Position numbers and translations under genes: made by a program. DNA of 64,000 bases from Strigops habroptila (taxonomy: Eukaryota > Chordata > Aves > Psittaciformes > Psittacidae): positions 2,138,719 to 2,202,718 of the forward strand of contig NC_044288.2 in assembly GCF_004027225.2 (NCBI RefSeq). Direction: 5' to 3'. Below, piece by piece: positions 22,001 through 34,026 of the stretch. Numbering within the stretch: position 1 is the stretch's first letter; the number at the start of each line of letters is the position of its first letter. The notes beneath the pieces were generated by a model. The model did not search any database, was not told where the DNA came from, and worked only from the letters and a program-made list of their open reading frames with translations.

Positions 22001-25000
22001 CTTAAGCTCTGCCCGTTTCTTTGGAGCACGTCTGGTAAACTTGCTGCTATGGATAGTTTTGGAATCAAAAGCCTTACTGGATGCCATTTTCTCAGTGTGT
22101 GTGTGTCAGCACGCTCTGACATTGCCCCACATACCTCTCAGTGAAATACAGGCTAAGATGTAAAATGGAAAGTTGTTAAATAAGTGAGGGAGTTTGTGAA
22201 AGGCAGCAGTGGCCCTTCCAGTGCCTAAAGGGGCTGACAAGGAAGCTGGAGAGGGACTTTTTAAAAGAGCAAATAGTGACAGGATGAGGTGAATGGCTTT
22301 AACCTGCCAGAGGGTGGGTTTGGATTAGCTCTTAGGAAGGAATTCTTCCCTGTGAGGGTGCTGAGGCGCTGGCACAGGGTGCCCAGAGAAGCTGTGGCTG
22401 CCCCATCCCTGGCAGTGTTCAAGGCCAGGTTGGACACAGGGGCTTGGAGCAACCTGCTCTAGTGGAAGGTGTCCCTGCCCGTGGCAGGGGGTTGGAGCTG
22501 GATGAGCTTTAAGCTCCCTTCCAACCCAAACCAGGCTGGGATTCTGTGATCATTCAGATGAGGATGTGCACAGACTTAGTGTGAAGACAGGGTGAGAGCA
22601 AATAGGGGAAAGGATAAGTACTGGGAAAGGCTATTAAAGCCAAAGAGAGAGGATGGAAGATGTAAATGTGGTACAAAGTTCTTTAGGAAAAACATGTGAG
22701 AAGGGATAAGGTGTTGGGATGCAGAGGAGTGCCAAGAGTTAGCCCAGAAAATGAGAGCAAGTGGGGCATGTGAGCCCCCAGGGAAGCAGGTTTTGGGAAT
22801 ACCAGGAGAACAAAGAACCTCCTGCAGAATGTGGTGTCCTTGTGTCTGCAGCTAGGACAAGGTGACCCTGCAGCCAGCAGCTGCCTCAGCAGGGGCCTGG
22901 CTGTAGAGTCATGCAACATGCCCCATGTAACCTGCACTGGATTTGGGATTTCCTGGGCAGGTAAAAGTTGCATTTATAAAATGTTTCCCCAAAAATTCTG
23001 TGGCATTTCATGTGGCAGCTCATGGGAAGTCTCATGGAAGCCGTGCTGCAGGCAGGCCTTGCCATGGAGGTACTTGGAAGCTCTTTTCTGAGGTCTTGCA
23101 AGTCCAGGATTTTATGGGAGAGAGGGAGTACGTGGTGGGGGAACCAGGCTGCTGAGCCCCACTGACCGGAATCTTTTCATCCTCATGCAGTGGAGTTCTG
23201 GTTCCTGGAGGATTTGGTGTTCGAGGGACAGAAGGCAAAATTCAAGCTATTTCCTGGGCAAGAAAACAGAAAAAACCCTTCTTAGGTGAGAGACATGTTT
23301 CATGCCTGAGAAGAAATAAAGAAAAGGAAGAGGTTGAGTAACAGCCTTGCTGGTCTGCAGCAAGAGCTTTACTAATCAGTGTCTGGAATGTGCAGTTTTG
23401 AAGAGAATTGGCTGAGTAAGGCTAAGCTTAACTGGGTAACTGCAGTTAGCTCTGCCGTGGTCAGAGTTGGCTGGGATGAGAGGGAATGTCTGTAATGAGG
23501 GGATTGGGGTCTCACAGGAGCTTCCAGAGGAGGCTGTGATGCTCTTGGCATGAAGAAATATGTGACTGCGTTTAAATGGAATGGCTGTGGTGAGAGATGG
23601 GGAATGTTGTGTGAGCAGAGTGGTGTGGAGTGAAACCTGTCCGAACACACCCCAAATCCCAGTCCAAGGTTTGTCTCAGCCACGTTTTCCTCTGACTCTG
23701 GGCTCTGTGTGTGCTCTGTGATACAGGCTCAGTGGTCCTTGGCCTGAACTCTCTGTTCTCCATTCTCTCTGCAGGAGTGTGTTTGGGAATGCAGCTGGCA
23801 GTGGTGGAGTTTGCACGCAGTATTCTTGGGTGGCAAGGTAACTGCACAGAACCCTGCCTGGGATTTGGTCATTTCTTTGCTTTGTCATTTATAAACCCTG
23901 CAATCTTGAATTTGTCATCGGTAGATAGATTTAATCTTTTCCTAGGCCTGTAAAATTCCCCATCTCCTTTGCTAATTCAAAGGGAAAAGAATCATTTCCT
24001 TACCCTGTTCAAATAAAAGTCAATGGAGTAAGGCATGCTTGTAGTGATGGGACATTGCTTAGGCTGAGGCTCAGCTCCTGAATAAAACACCTCCGTGGAG
24101 TTGTGCCTGTGTGTGCAGGACATCCTGAACTCCCAGCACAGCCAGTGGGACTAACGACCAAAAGCAATTCAGCTGATCAGGCAGTTGCACCTACTCCAGT
24201 GAGTTGAATTCCTTCCTGAGCTCCACTGCTGGAATTGAGGAGGTCCCTGTTGTCAAAACTCCCTTTAGGGAGTGCTAAATTCAGATTCTCAGCCTGCCTC
24301 TGAGTCTCACTAGTAATGAAGATAGGGGAAAATAGTGTTTCTTGGAGTACTTCTGCTCCCTTCTATGTGCTAGGTGAGTGCTCAGCACACAGAGCTTTCT
24401 GTTGGCTCTGGTGTGGGGATGAGGTGCAGCTGTACCCGGGGCAGGTCCTGTAAATGCATTTCATGGCCTGAGGGACTTTGTGTTTCTAATTGATGAATGT
24501 TACTTTGCAGATGCTAACTCGACAGAATTTGACCCCAAAACTGCTCATCCAGTGGTGAGTTTATGGCAACTTGCTTGTCGTACCCTTTCTGTGCTCGAGT
24601 TCTCTGCAGATGAGAGCTTGGAGTATTTTGTCTTGTGGGTTCTGTCTTCCACCATTTACTAACCTGAAATGACAATGTCTTTGCCCAGTTAGCTGTATGG
24701 CAATCTTCAGAGAAGATTGTAATGCTTGTTATAGGTGAAACACTAATCTTTTTCAAGTTTTTTATGTTTAATCACACACTTTCATAAAGCAAAGTGTTCT
24801 CTGAGAGGGGAAACATTCTTCAAGGGCAGCTTGAAAGCTGATTTCACAGAGTAAATGCTAAAGATCTGGTGGTATCTGGATAACTGTTTAATTCTGAGCT
24901 CAGAAATGATCACAGACACACATGAATTCCTTGGAACATCTGTGGATGGCTTCCTGACCTGGCATTTCTCACGCTCTCTGTGCCTCTTCCAGACTCCAGC

Positions 25001-28000
25001 ATAATGACTGGTTCTTCTGTAGTTTAAAAAGCTACTTGGAAGGAAAGAGTTCTCAAAAAGCAGCTTATGGAGTTATTTCAGTGATTCTGATGTGGGGGTT
25101 TTGTCTCTCTAAATCTGCTTGGTTTTGTTGAAGATGTAGCTCAGCAAACGGCACAGGATTAGTGCCACGGGCCTGTGTAGGCTTTGACTGACACCGTTTC
25201 CTCTGCTAAAGCTTCCTGAACACCCACAGACCTTCCGGATGTTCTGCACTGCCTTTACTGGAATAACTCAGCTGACTAATCCAGTCCTGTTGGTCTGCCT
25301 TGAGGGACAATGTTCCTTGGGGTGGTTTGCCTGTTTTCTGGCTGGATGGTGTTCTATTTCCCCCCTTTAACATCTCAGAGCCTGCCTGGGACTGTTATTC
25401 CTTCCTCATTCTCACCTCCCTCTTGGAATGCTTTTCACAGGTCATAGACATGCCAGAACATAATCCTGGGCAAATGGGTGGGACCATGAGGCTTGGCAAG
25501 AGAAGGACACTTTTCCATACCAAGAATTCAATCATGAGTAAGGCATTTCTTACCTCTTTTGGAAGTGTTTCCTGGGAATGGCATGGATGTAGGGTGCGTT
25601 TGGGAAGTGAGACCTGGGAATGTTAAAGCATCCGTGAATGGGGGGTTGTTCTGGTGGTGAAATGGAGATCAGTGAATTTGGTCCCTCTGGAAGGGGCAGA
25701 TCCTGATGGATGCTGTTCATATGAACTGGGCATCGTGCAAACTGTTTGGCATCTGCTCTAAGAAGTGTTTTTCTTTTGGTGTAGGGAAGCTGTATGGAGA
25801 TCATGACTTCCTGGAAGAGAGGCACAGACACAGATTTGAGGTAAAAATGCTGTTGGAGATACTGAGCTTTTCTGTGTCATCCAGACATGAGAGATCACGA
25901 GCTTTCTTCCTTCTGGTCTTCCAGGTCAATCCAGAACTGAAGAAGTGTTTTGAAGAGCAAGGTTTGAAGTTTGTAGGCCAGGATGAGGAGGGAGAGCGAA
26001 TGGAAGTGATTGAGTTGGAAGGTGAGTACTTAAACTGCTACTTTGGGTGGAGGTCACAGGCTTGAGAGCCTTGACACGAAGGTTTTCTCTTTCTCTAGAG
26101 CATCCTTTCTTCGTTGGAGTTCAGTATCACCCTGAATTCCTCTCCAGACCCATCAAGCCATCTCCTCCCTACTTTGGCCTCCTCTTGGCCTCTGCAGGAA
26201 GACTCACCCATTACCTCCAGAAGGGCTGCAGGCTCTCACCCAGGTACGTTGAAGGAGGATGCCAGTCAGGCCTTTTAGAGGGCAGTGCTGCTTCCTACAG
26301 GATAACCTGGAGAATCCTCTTGGCACAGAGTGACTGTGGGGTTTCTGGGGGTATTTGCAGCACCTCTTCTTTACATTCCTCCTTGGAAAGCTCTTGTCTT
26401 GCATTGTAAGATTGACTGTAGGGCCGTAGAGCTGTCCCACAGTGAGGTGCCATCTTCAGGGGCAGTAACTCTGTGGTCTTGTGGGGTCAGTTGGAGATGT
26501 GTGGGGAAACTGGAGCTGGGGCTGCTCTTGTAGTGACTGGAGGGGTTTTCCCCACATTCCTTGTACAAGTCCTAGGGACACGTTGATTGTTGAAACTCGT
26601 TCCTCTTGCTGGTTTAAAGAATGGGCCCTGCTGGAGCAGCTGCTTTTTTGCTGCTGACTTAAGCTTTCTTCCGTCTCACTTTGCAGAGGAGCTGATGGTT
26701 TGGGTAGACTTTATGGTGCATTTCCTTCCTTCTGCTGCTCCCTAACACCCTCCAGTTCTGCTCAGCAGTTGTGGCCAGATGTAACAAATAAAGATCACTT
26801 TGTGGTGACCTGTTTTCCTCCTCCCAGAGGAGAACACAGAGGATTTGCTTGGGTAGCTGGAGTGCTGACATGCACTAACCCAAAAACCCCAAACTAAATG
26901 CAGAAGAGAAGTAGCACTGAATGTGTTAAATGAAAGCAACACAAAAAGGACAGTATTGGCCTTTCTGGCTTGAGCTGCTCTGCAGCTGCACCACAGGAAT
27001 TCCTGTGTCCATGCCTGGAGTTGTGCTCTGACTGATCTGCTCTGAAGAGAGGTTCTGTGGGAAGATGCCTTCCAAGGCTTGAGGGGTATTTTCATTTCCT
27101 GCTTTTGCACATTGGAGTTTGAAATGGCTCCTTAGGGCAGAGGAGCTGAAGTTTTCTCTGTACTGCAGCATCCCAAGTTAGTTCTGTCTGCTCCTGGAGT
27201 CTTCTGTGATTGTAGTTTCCCCATTAGTGTATCATCTAAAACCACTGGCGGGGGTTATAGCCCAGCCTGTACCCCCCTTCCTCCTGTGCCCTGGGAACTC
27301 TCACCACGTTCTGAGGTGTCTTGTTGTTGTACTCTGATGTGGTTTGAATGTGGCACCAAACCAGGGGCACAGACTCTGTACCTGGGGGCAGGACCTGGGC
27401 CCACAGGAACCTGGTGAGGGTTCATGAGGACAAGTGCAGAGTCCTCTGTCTCAGAGCCCCTTGCAGTGGCACAGGCTGGGGCCTGAGCAGCTTTGGGGCC
27501 TCTCTGCTGCCGAGGTGTTGGGGAGCAGCAGAAGGAACATGAACCAGCAGCTCGTGCTGGCAGCAGAGGGAGGACAAACAGCATCCTGGGTGTGAGGGAG
27601 AGCACAGCCAGCAGGTGAAGTGATTATGTCTTCTACTTGGCATTAGTAAGACCACATCTAGAACATTCTGTGTGGTTTGGGGTCACCTGGAGCAAGTAAA
27701 ACATGGATAAAACAGTGTAGTGGAGGGCTCCTGGGGAGCTCAGAAGGTCGGAGTACTTGCCCAGTGAGTAGAGGCCAAAGGAGCTGGGCTTGTTCAGGGC
27801 AGATGTTAGGGGGGATGTAGGAGCAGCCTGACAGTGCCTACAAAAACATTACCAGGAGGATGGAAACAGGATCCTTCTGGAAGTGCATGGTGAGGGGATG
27901 AGATACAGTGGCCATACATTGGAATAAGAGAGCTTCTGCCTGGATAGCAGGAAAATCTCTCTCCCCATTAGATCAGGAACACGTTGCTGGTGTGAGTTGC

Positions 28001-28563
28001 CCAGAACGGCTGCGCAGTCTCTGCCCTTGGAGCATTTCATGGCTGGCTGAAGCCCTGAGCAGCTGGGGCTGATCCCAAAGCTGTCCCTGTGGGATAACCA
28101 TCCTGAGGCCCCTGCCCATCGCATCCTGAAGAAGCTGTTTAATGGATGAAAGGCAATCAGCTGTTACTGGGACTTGAACTAGAATGGCTCATGGGGTGTG
28201 AACCAGTCTCCTATTCCCTGTTTCATGGGTTTCATTTAGAATAACTGTGCCTTAGAAAATACCTGCTCTATGTATAATCATAGTAATTCACAAACCTTAA
28301 CACTGGTGATGACTCAGCCCTGTTTCCAAAGGGACAGCTACGTTAGGAATTTTGTGTGCTCTGCTTTTGAACCTCAGCTCTCAGCACTTGCTCCCAAACC
28401 CTGCTCCTGCTGCTGCAGGGCTGGAAAGCTCTTGTGCTCCCTAAACCAACGTCTTTCTGATCTCTGCAGGGACACCTACAGTGACAGAAGTGGCAGCAGC
28501 TCACCTGACCTGGAGATAACAGAGCTGAAGTTTCCATCAGTAAATCATGATGATTCCTGGTAA
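13087..28563 (+). CDS. CTPS1: CTP synthase 1 (glutamine-hydrolysing)
   Basis: Cytosolic enzyme making CTP from UTP, ATP and glutamine, the last step of de novo CTP synthesis. Coding exons: 13087-13252, 13602-13772, 14490-14590, 16017-16133, 17418-17501, 17722-17802, 19467-19618, 21215-21347, 21904-21992, 23191-23285, 23775-23837, 24511-24554, 25441-25537, 25785-25840, 25925-26021, 26099-26243 and 28470-28563; every phase joins, giving 594 residues (human 591). The N-terminal amidoligase domain has the P-loop-like [10 protein letters not shown] (residues 8-17) and GGTVGDIES (148-156). The glutaminase domain has nucleophile Cys399 (GVCLGMQ) and the His526/Glu528 pair (QYHPEF). The tail keeps the SDRSGSSSP block around Ser571-Ser575, phosphorylated in the human enzyme. 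All key residues are intact. The only oddity is the last few residues, which depend on whether a donor overlapping the stop is used. Confidence 0.97.
15668..15955 (-). mobile_element. CR1 LINE 3' end in CTPS1 intron 3
   Basis: Reverse-strand CR1 with the tail at 15668-15700 and the shared 'AACACTGCCAGGGATGGGGCAG' core. It ends about 60 bases before the acceptor of the exon at 16017, so it lies close to the splice region. Confidence 0.93.
16134..17417 (+). other. CTPS1 intron 4
   Basis: AT-rich intron with a pyrimidine-rich end before the exon at 17418. No repeat of recognised type, RNA gene or hidden exon is seen. Confidence 0.6.
17803..19466 (+). other. CTPS1 intron 6
   Basis: AT-rich intron. 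The reverse-strand frames at 18284-19054 have no family resemblance or splice context and are treated as chance. No repeat is recognised. Confidence 0.6.
19711..20068 (-). mobile_element. CR1 LINE fragment in CTPS1 intron 7
   Basis: Reverse-strand CR1 without its terminal tail: it begins at the 'CCCTGCCACGGGCAGGGACACC' complement and runs on to the 'AAGGAGCCTTCTCTTCTCCAGGCTGAAC' and 'TCTCAACCTCTCCTCAT' segment. Confidence 0.93.
20440..20530 (+). mobile_element. Short CR1 3' tail
   Basis: About 90 bases of forward CR1 terminus: 'CCCTGCCCATGGCAAAGGGGTTGGAACTGGATGATC' through 'GGGATTCTATGATTCTATAAG'. The doubled ATTCTATG terminus is characteristic. Confidence 0.88.
21756..21824 (+). mobile_element. 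Very short CR1 3' tail
   Basis: About 70 bases: 'GTTGGACTTGATGATCTTAAAGGTC' and a 'GATTCTATGATTCTATA' end. It lies about 80 bases before the acceptor of the CTPS1 exon at 21904. Confidence 0.8.
22214..22552 (+). mobile_element. CR1 LINE 3' end in CTPS1 intron 9
   Basis: Forward CR1 from 'CCTTCCAGTGCCTAAAGGGGC' to 'GGGATTCTGTGATC', with the shared 'GTGCTGAGGCGCTGGCACAGGGTGCC' block. Confidence 0.93.
27380..28110 (+). mobile_element. Older, diverged CR1 segment in CTPS1 intron 16
   Basis: Forward CR1-type sequence reaching further 5' in the element: 'GGACAAGTGCAGAGTCCTCTG', 'AACAGCATCCTGGG', 'AAGACCACATCTAGAACATTCTGTGTGG' and 'TTGCCCAGAACGGCTGCGCAGTCTC' match the region just upstream of the usual CR1 3' block. 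It is much more diverged than the other copies and lacks a clear tail. Confidence 0.75.
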
Positions 28564-29697
28564 CTTTGAATGACCTCAACCTCTTTCCTTATGGAAACCA
28601 TTCCTTGCCCCAGCTGCCTCCTGGCAGCTGAACGTTTCACATCAGGTGGTAGAAAACTGGCACACCATGAGGAGTGCTGATGCTCACACACGTGTTCCAG
28701 CTGTGCTGAGGGCTCTGTGTCTGGGTAGCAGATGGGGGGCGGGGGGTGTTTCCTTAGCAGATTGACACATAATAAAGTATAAAAATACATGTGGGAGATA
28801 GAGATTAAATTCAAATCAAATCAAAACAAAGCACAAATAGAGCACACGTGCCTGAAAACGGAGGCAAAGCTGAGCAAGGGCTTACTGGATTTGGAAAGGT
28901 TAGTGTTTTGGGAGCAGTTTTCACCTCTGCCAAGGAACATTTTTGCATTGGCCATTCTCCCCATCTCCTGAGACAGTGAGTTCCTCTGTTGGGCCAGCGG
29001 GCTCCACATGGTAATAGCTGCTGCAGATGTTATGTGGATGTGGAAACTGGATGTATGTGACGCAGCAGTGGAGGGAGGCTCTAAACCCTGGCCCTCAGGC
29101 TCACCAGGAAAGGCAGACTTCATTTTTCCCTTTGTGCACTAGGAGCTCGTGGCCTTTTCCCCACTGCCCTGGCATCTGTGCACACCCAGGTCGAGTGAGA
29201 GCAGGGCTTTATTGCTCAGTGCCACCAAGGATGGCCAACTGCTATCAAAGTGGCTGTCCCCAGTGTAGGGAAGGTGACATTGATGCGTAGCACATGGTCC
29301 AGCTCAACTCTCTTAATAGCTGCATCACAAGGAAGGTTCTTTGGTGGCAGCACTGGGAAGGGTGTGAAGTCAGTTCTCAGCTGCACAGTGCTCTATTGGT
29401 TTCTTTATGTTTTATTTCAACAGTGACTTCTAGAAGGAGCTTTCTTGCTCAGGGTCTTAATGTTGCCATAGTGCCCCTGTATAACCGACAGGCATCTTTA
29501 TCCTGGGCAGGGGAGTGTTGTCAGGTCCCGTGTGTTATGTTTTTCTGGGGCGATGCATGTGAGACGTGGACTTGAGTGTGCTGTTGTTAAGAGTATAGAG
29601 ATGTGGCAGAAAATGCACCTCCTGTGTTGCAGCCAGTCCTCAGGGATCAGAAGGGCTGATAGAGAAAGCTCTATAGAAAACAGAACCAGTTGGTAAT
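28564..29697 (+). other. CTPS1 proximal 3'UTR or downstream intron
   Basis: Contains an AATAAA at 28771-28776, about 210 bases after the stop, which could end a short-3'UTR transcript. The rest has no recognised gene or repeat. If the donor overlapping the stop is used, this stretch is intronic. Confidence 0.45.
28771..28776 (+). promoter_or_regulatory. Candidate proximal poly(A) signal of CTPS1
   Basis: Canonical AATAAA about 210 bases after the CTPS1 stop, in AT-rich context. It competes with the hexamer at 32624. Confidence 0.45.
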
Positions 29698-30700
29698 TCA
29701 TAGAATCCCAGCCTGGTTTGGGTTGGAAGGACCTTAAAGCTCATCCAGCTCCAACCCCCTGCCACGGGCAGGGACACCTTCCACTAGAGCAGGTTGCTCC
29801 AAGCCCCTGTGTCCAACCTGGCCTTGAACACTGCCAGGGATGGGGCAGTCACAGCTTCTCTGGGCACCCTGTGCCAGCGCCTCAGCACCCTCACAGGGAA
29901 GAGCTTCTGCCTCAGAGCTCATCTCAATCTCCCCTCTGGCAGGTTAAAGCCATTCCCCTTGGCCTGTCCCTACAGGCCCTTGTCCAAAGCCCCTCTCCAG
30001 GTTTCCTGGAGCCCCTTTAGGCACTGGAGCTGCTCTAAGGTGTCCCCTTCAGGAGCCTTCTCTTCTCCAGGCTGCCCCAGCCCAGCTCTCTCAGCCTGGC
30101 TCCAGAGCAGAGCTGCTCCAGCCCTCGCAGCAGCTCCGGGGCCTCCTCTGGCCTCGCTCCAGCAGCTCCACGTCCCTCTTGTGCTGCTGCCCCAGAGCTG
30201 GATCAGGACTGCAGGGGGGGTCTCCCCAGAGCGCAGCAGAGGGGCAGGATCCCCTCCCTGAGCTGCTGCTCCCGCTCTGGGGGTGCAGCCCAGCACACGG
30301 GGGGGTTCTGGGCTGTGAGCTCACTCTGCTGGGTCATGGTGTCATCACAGACTTGCTGAGGGTGCTCAATCCCAATGTCCATGTTGCTGACGAAGGTGTT
30401 GAACAGGATCAGTCCCACCACCACCCCTGAGGGACACCACTTGTCACTGGTCCCAACCAGCTAATTCCTTGTCCACAAGTGGTCAATCTGTCAAATCCAT
30501 GTCTCCAGGTTAGAGCTGGGGATGCTGTGCAGGACAGTGCCACACGCCTTGCACAAGTCCAGGCAGACGAGGTCAGTTGCTCTTCCCTTATCCACCAATG
30601 CCGTGGCCCATCATAGGCCACCAAATTGGTCAGGCAGGATCTGCCCTTAGTAAAGAATCCATTAAAGCTGGTTTCACCTCAGGATCATCTGATGCAGTTG
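29698..30700 (-). mobile_element. Long CR1 LINE copy (about 1 kb)
   Basis: The longest CR1 in the window, reverse strand. The 3' tail is at about 29698, then the standard 3' block to about 30310. Beyond that lies an older-looking stretch from the end of the reverse-transcriptase region ('AACAGGATCAGTCCCACCACCACCCC', 'CTTGCACAAGTCCAGGCAGACGAGGTCAGTTGCTCTTCCCTTATCCACCAATGC'). The two parts differ in divergence, so they may be two insertions. Confidence 0.9.
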
Positions 30701-31126
30701 GAGGCTCAAATCTTACCCAAGAGGCAGCGTCCCTGTTTTGGGGAGAGGAGCAAGCCCCGTGTCTTGTCCTGAATGGGGGTCATGTTCTCATCCTCTACCA
30801 TGGAGGAGTTAAAAAGCCCAATTTATCCTTGGGGAGGAGTGGAGGTGAAGCTGCAGTCGCATTGCTGCTGCTGTCACAGGCTGGGTGCGGGCAGCAGCTT
30901 TCTCACTTTGGGGTATTTTGGGGTGTGAATGAGTCTTGGTCAGGTCAAACATCTGTGGGCCTTGACTCGAGGGCAGAACAGGCTCCTGGCATGTCAGCAT
31001 CTGGCTCCATCCCCTTCACTCCCCTCACCGGAGCCCTCAAGGCCTCGTGCCCTCAGCTGCGTGCGCAGCTCCAGCCCCTTGCTCTTCCCCGTCAGTAATT
31101 CCTGCTCCTTTTCTCTCTTTCCCCAG

Positions 31127-32650
31127 ATGTGTCTGTGCTGAAGAGAAGAGTCTTCACTTGACTTCCCAGGCGTTCTCACAGCAATAGCTTGAACACTCTC
31201 AGCTTTGGGCTTTCTTAACTTATGGGTTTCTAGGTTTTGTTAGGAAATCCTGACCCTTTATTTCCCCGATCTTCTGCCCTTTAGTTTCAATTTGTTCCTG
31301 GGGGAGAGCCCATCGCAGCACACGCGCCGCTTGGCTTCCTGCACTAGCACCAGCCTGCAGATACAAAGCCAAGTGGGGTACAGGGCTGGGTGCGTTGGGG
31401 GGACACAGTCTGATGCTTCTTCCCTGTGCGTGGTGGCACTGGCAGCGCTTTGGGTCTCAGGTGCTGGCACGTTGGTTGCTTTCTCCAGCCTTTCTGCTCC
31501 CTCAGCACCTTTATTACACTGGTGGAATCACGTGGATGACACCAGGTTTTGGGGGCTCTCTCCGTTCTGGAGCTGTGCTGCGCTGCAGAGGATGGGGCTG
31601 CTCAGCTGTCTGCAGGCTCTCTCTTTTTTTTTGGGGGGGGGATGTTTTGTTCTTTTTTGGTTGTTTTTGTCTTCTCAGTAGCATTTCAAACCATTTGGCA
31701 CTGGTGGTCTGGGTGCATTCATTGCTGGCACTGAACTTTTAACCAGGAAAAGCTTCCTGGAACACGATCAGCTCTAACTGTGATGTGTCACTGCAGGGAT
31801 GCAACTGACTTGGCTCTTGTAGGGCGGGAGGGAATGAAAAGCAAGTGTCAGGAAAGGCTGGACCTGGCGTTGCTGTTGGCCCTGCAGTGCCGGTGGCCAC
31901 TGGTGCCGCTTCTGGGCTGGGACACTTCAACTCCTTGCATCAAGGGGGAGGTACAGAAACAAGTGAACTACTTTCAGACGCTGCCTTTACCAGCTCCCGT
32001 TTGCCTTGGACTGAGCAGTTCTCGGTGCTTTTTGGTTCAGTTTTGGGAAGCGGAGCCTTCCTTCTGTTGCCTTCTTTCCCCCGGCGCAGCCGCGGCTCCT
32101 GCTGGAATGCCGAGTGCTGTTCCCGAGGGAGCACAGCGCAGTGTGTGGTGCTGGGGGCAGTGTGGGCTGCCCTGGCGTGGTGGGGGGGGCAGCTCCGCGC
32201 TTGTGGGTGGGAAACACACTCACTTTGGGGTTCCCCCCTGCCTCTTGCTGCAGTGTAAGCAACAGGTTTTGGTCTCGGGTAGGTCAGGAGGTGTCTCTGA
32301 AGTGTTGTGTGTTCTCAGCTGCGTTGTCTGATGCCAGCCCCTGTCCTGCCTCATCTCAGCGAGCTCTTCCACAGCCTCTCTTTGCTTTAGTCCTCACTAT
32401 GAAGCTGCTTTTGGCCTGGGGCCCTCTGGGCGTTCTTGGCATGTGCCAGTTCCGACAGCTCTGCAGAGGTGAGGAGCCGGGGGGGGCACTCCCTGTGCCC
32501 GGCGCTGCTCCGGGGGCATCGTTCCTGCTCCCCACCGAAACTTGGGTGTTTTCTTTTCCTCCTGAAATGTTCGTGTTTTGGCCAAAACTGTGCAACCGAC
32601 TCAGTCACTCGATGCTTCTTTGTAATAAAATGAATAACCAGCCAGGAGCT
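31127..32650 (+). other. Candidate CTPS1 3'UTR exon
   Basis: A long pyrimidine tract with a CAG acceptor (about 31104-31126) opens a stretch that ends near an AATAAA at 32624-32629. A donor-like GTAACT overlaps the CTPS1 stop at 28560, and joining 28559 to 31127 creates a TGA immediately, one residue earlier. A 5'UTR exon, 17 coding exons and this one total 19, which agrees with what I remember of human CTPS1. ORFs inside it (such as 32114-32992) look like chance and run into a CR1. Confidence 0.4.
32624..32629 (+). promoter_or_regulatory. Candidate distal poly(A) signal of CTPS1
   Basis: Canonical AATAAA in the sequence TGTAATAAAATG. It is the last + strand hexamer I see before the convergent SCMH1 3' end. 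Confidence 0.45.
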
Positions 32651-32897
32651 CCCTGTGTTGCTGGGGGGGGGGAAGGGGCTGAAGTGTACCCCTGTTACAC
32701 TGATGTGTTAACACTAGATGAACGCAGTGAGAGCTACAAACGTGTCAGCTGCTTCTGCAGCGGGTTTGAGGTGTTTATTCAGTCTGGCTCAATTGATGGG
32801 GCTTCCCCTCTGCTTCCCCAGCAGTGGAGGGACCTGGGGCGCAGCTACAGGGCAGAACAGGCACAGTTTGGAATTGAACTGAGCTGCTGGGTGGTTT

Positions 32898-33082
32898 CAT
32901 GGAATAGACTCCCAGCCTGGTTTGGGTTGGAAGGGACCTTAAAGCTCATCCAGTTCCAACCCCCTGCCCCGGGCAGGGACACCTTCCACTAGAGCAGGTT
33001 GCTCCAAGCCCCTGTGTCCAACCTGGCCTTGAACACTGCCAGGGATGGGGCAGCCACAGCTCCTCTGGGCACCCTGTGCCTG
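32898..33082 (-). mobile_element. CR1 LINE 3' end, truncated, between CTPS1 and SCMH1
   Basis: Reverse-strand CR1 with the tail at about 32898 and the 'GAACACTGCCAGGGATGGGGCAGCC' core, breaking off at 'GGGCACCCTGTGCC' (33082). Confidence 0.92.
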
Positions 33083-34020
33083 GGTCTCACCAAATGGGGT
33101 GTCACAGTGCTCCAGGCACATCTCGAGCCATGACAAACCCCGCGCTCACTGCATGTGAAGGCAAGACCCACCTTGGCTTCACTATTGCTGGTGCCACGAG
33201 GGAACCAGCCCAGCCATGCCCGGGGGCACCCCAGCACCCAGGCAGGGTGTGGGGCCTGGCTGGGCCCCCCCCCAGGTCTCTGCCCCACACCAGCAGCCCC
33301 CTCCCCATGGGTTAGAGCAGCCCCCAGGGCCCTGTGGCTGCCCTGATGAGGGTCCATGGTGGTGGCCATGGTGTGTTAGTGTGGGGCCAGGGGCTCAGCT
33401 GTCCCTGCCTCCAGGCGCTGTGGTCTCTGGTGTGTGTGCACCAGTTGGAGGCTGCTCTGTGCCCCAACACCCCCCTGCAAGCTCCAACAGGAGCAAAGAC
33501 TTGTGAAAGCCTCTGCCCACACCACGGCTCCTAGACTGGGGACTGGCGATGCCAAAAGGCTCCATGGGGCAACGGGAAGGTGTCGGTGTTCGTGTAGTGC
33601 TGGAGCCCCTCCATGGGTGCACCGCAGAGACCCCCCCCCCAGTGCTGCTGAGGGGGATGCTCCTGGGGAAAACCTCCTCGAGACCAGAGCATCTGCTTGG
33701 GATGGGACCAAGGAACAGGCAACGCTTTGGAGAGGCAGCAGGAAAGCTGCAAAGAGCAGGAGCCTGAGGGGTGTCCAGGGGCTGGGTGAGGAGCTGACAG
33801 TGCACTTTGCTGTCCTCGCTGGCGGCACCACCAGATCCCTCGTGTCAGCTTGTGCCGTGTCCTCCGCCGGGTCTGTTCCAGCAATCCCACAGGCAGCAGG
33901 AGCAGGGCCAGAGCCCCCCGGGGGGGGGGTTTGTCCCGAAGCAGCACCCGTGTTCCCCCGTGCCAGGGCCCATCCAAGCGCTCCCGGCAGCGCACACACG
34001 CGGCGGGAGGAGCTGTTTGT
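33083..34020. other. Intergenic gap between convergent CTPS1 and SCMH1
   Basis: GC-rich unique sequence with several C runs. Long frames on both strands (such as 33434-34051 + and 33376-34041 -) overlap each other, lack splice or start context, and are explained by GC content. No gene is supported here; human has SLFNL1 in this interval. Confidence 0.5.
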
Positions 34021-34026
34021 TATCCC

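Noticed and set aside
32114-32992. 292-codon + strand ORF, the longest in the window
   Set aside because: It has no family resemblance, runs into a CR1 at its 3' end, spans a poly(A) hexamer and lies in a GC-rich probable 3'UTR.
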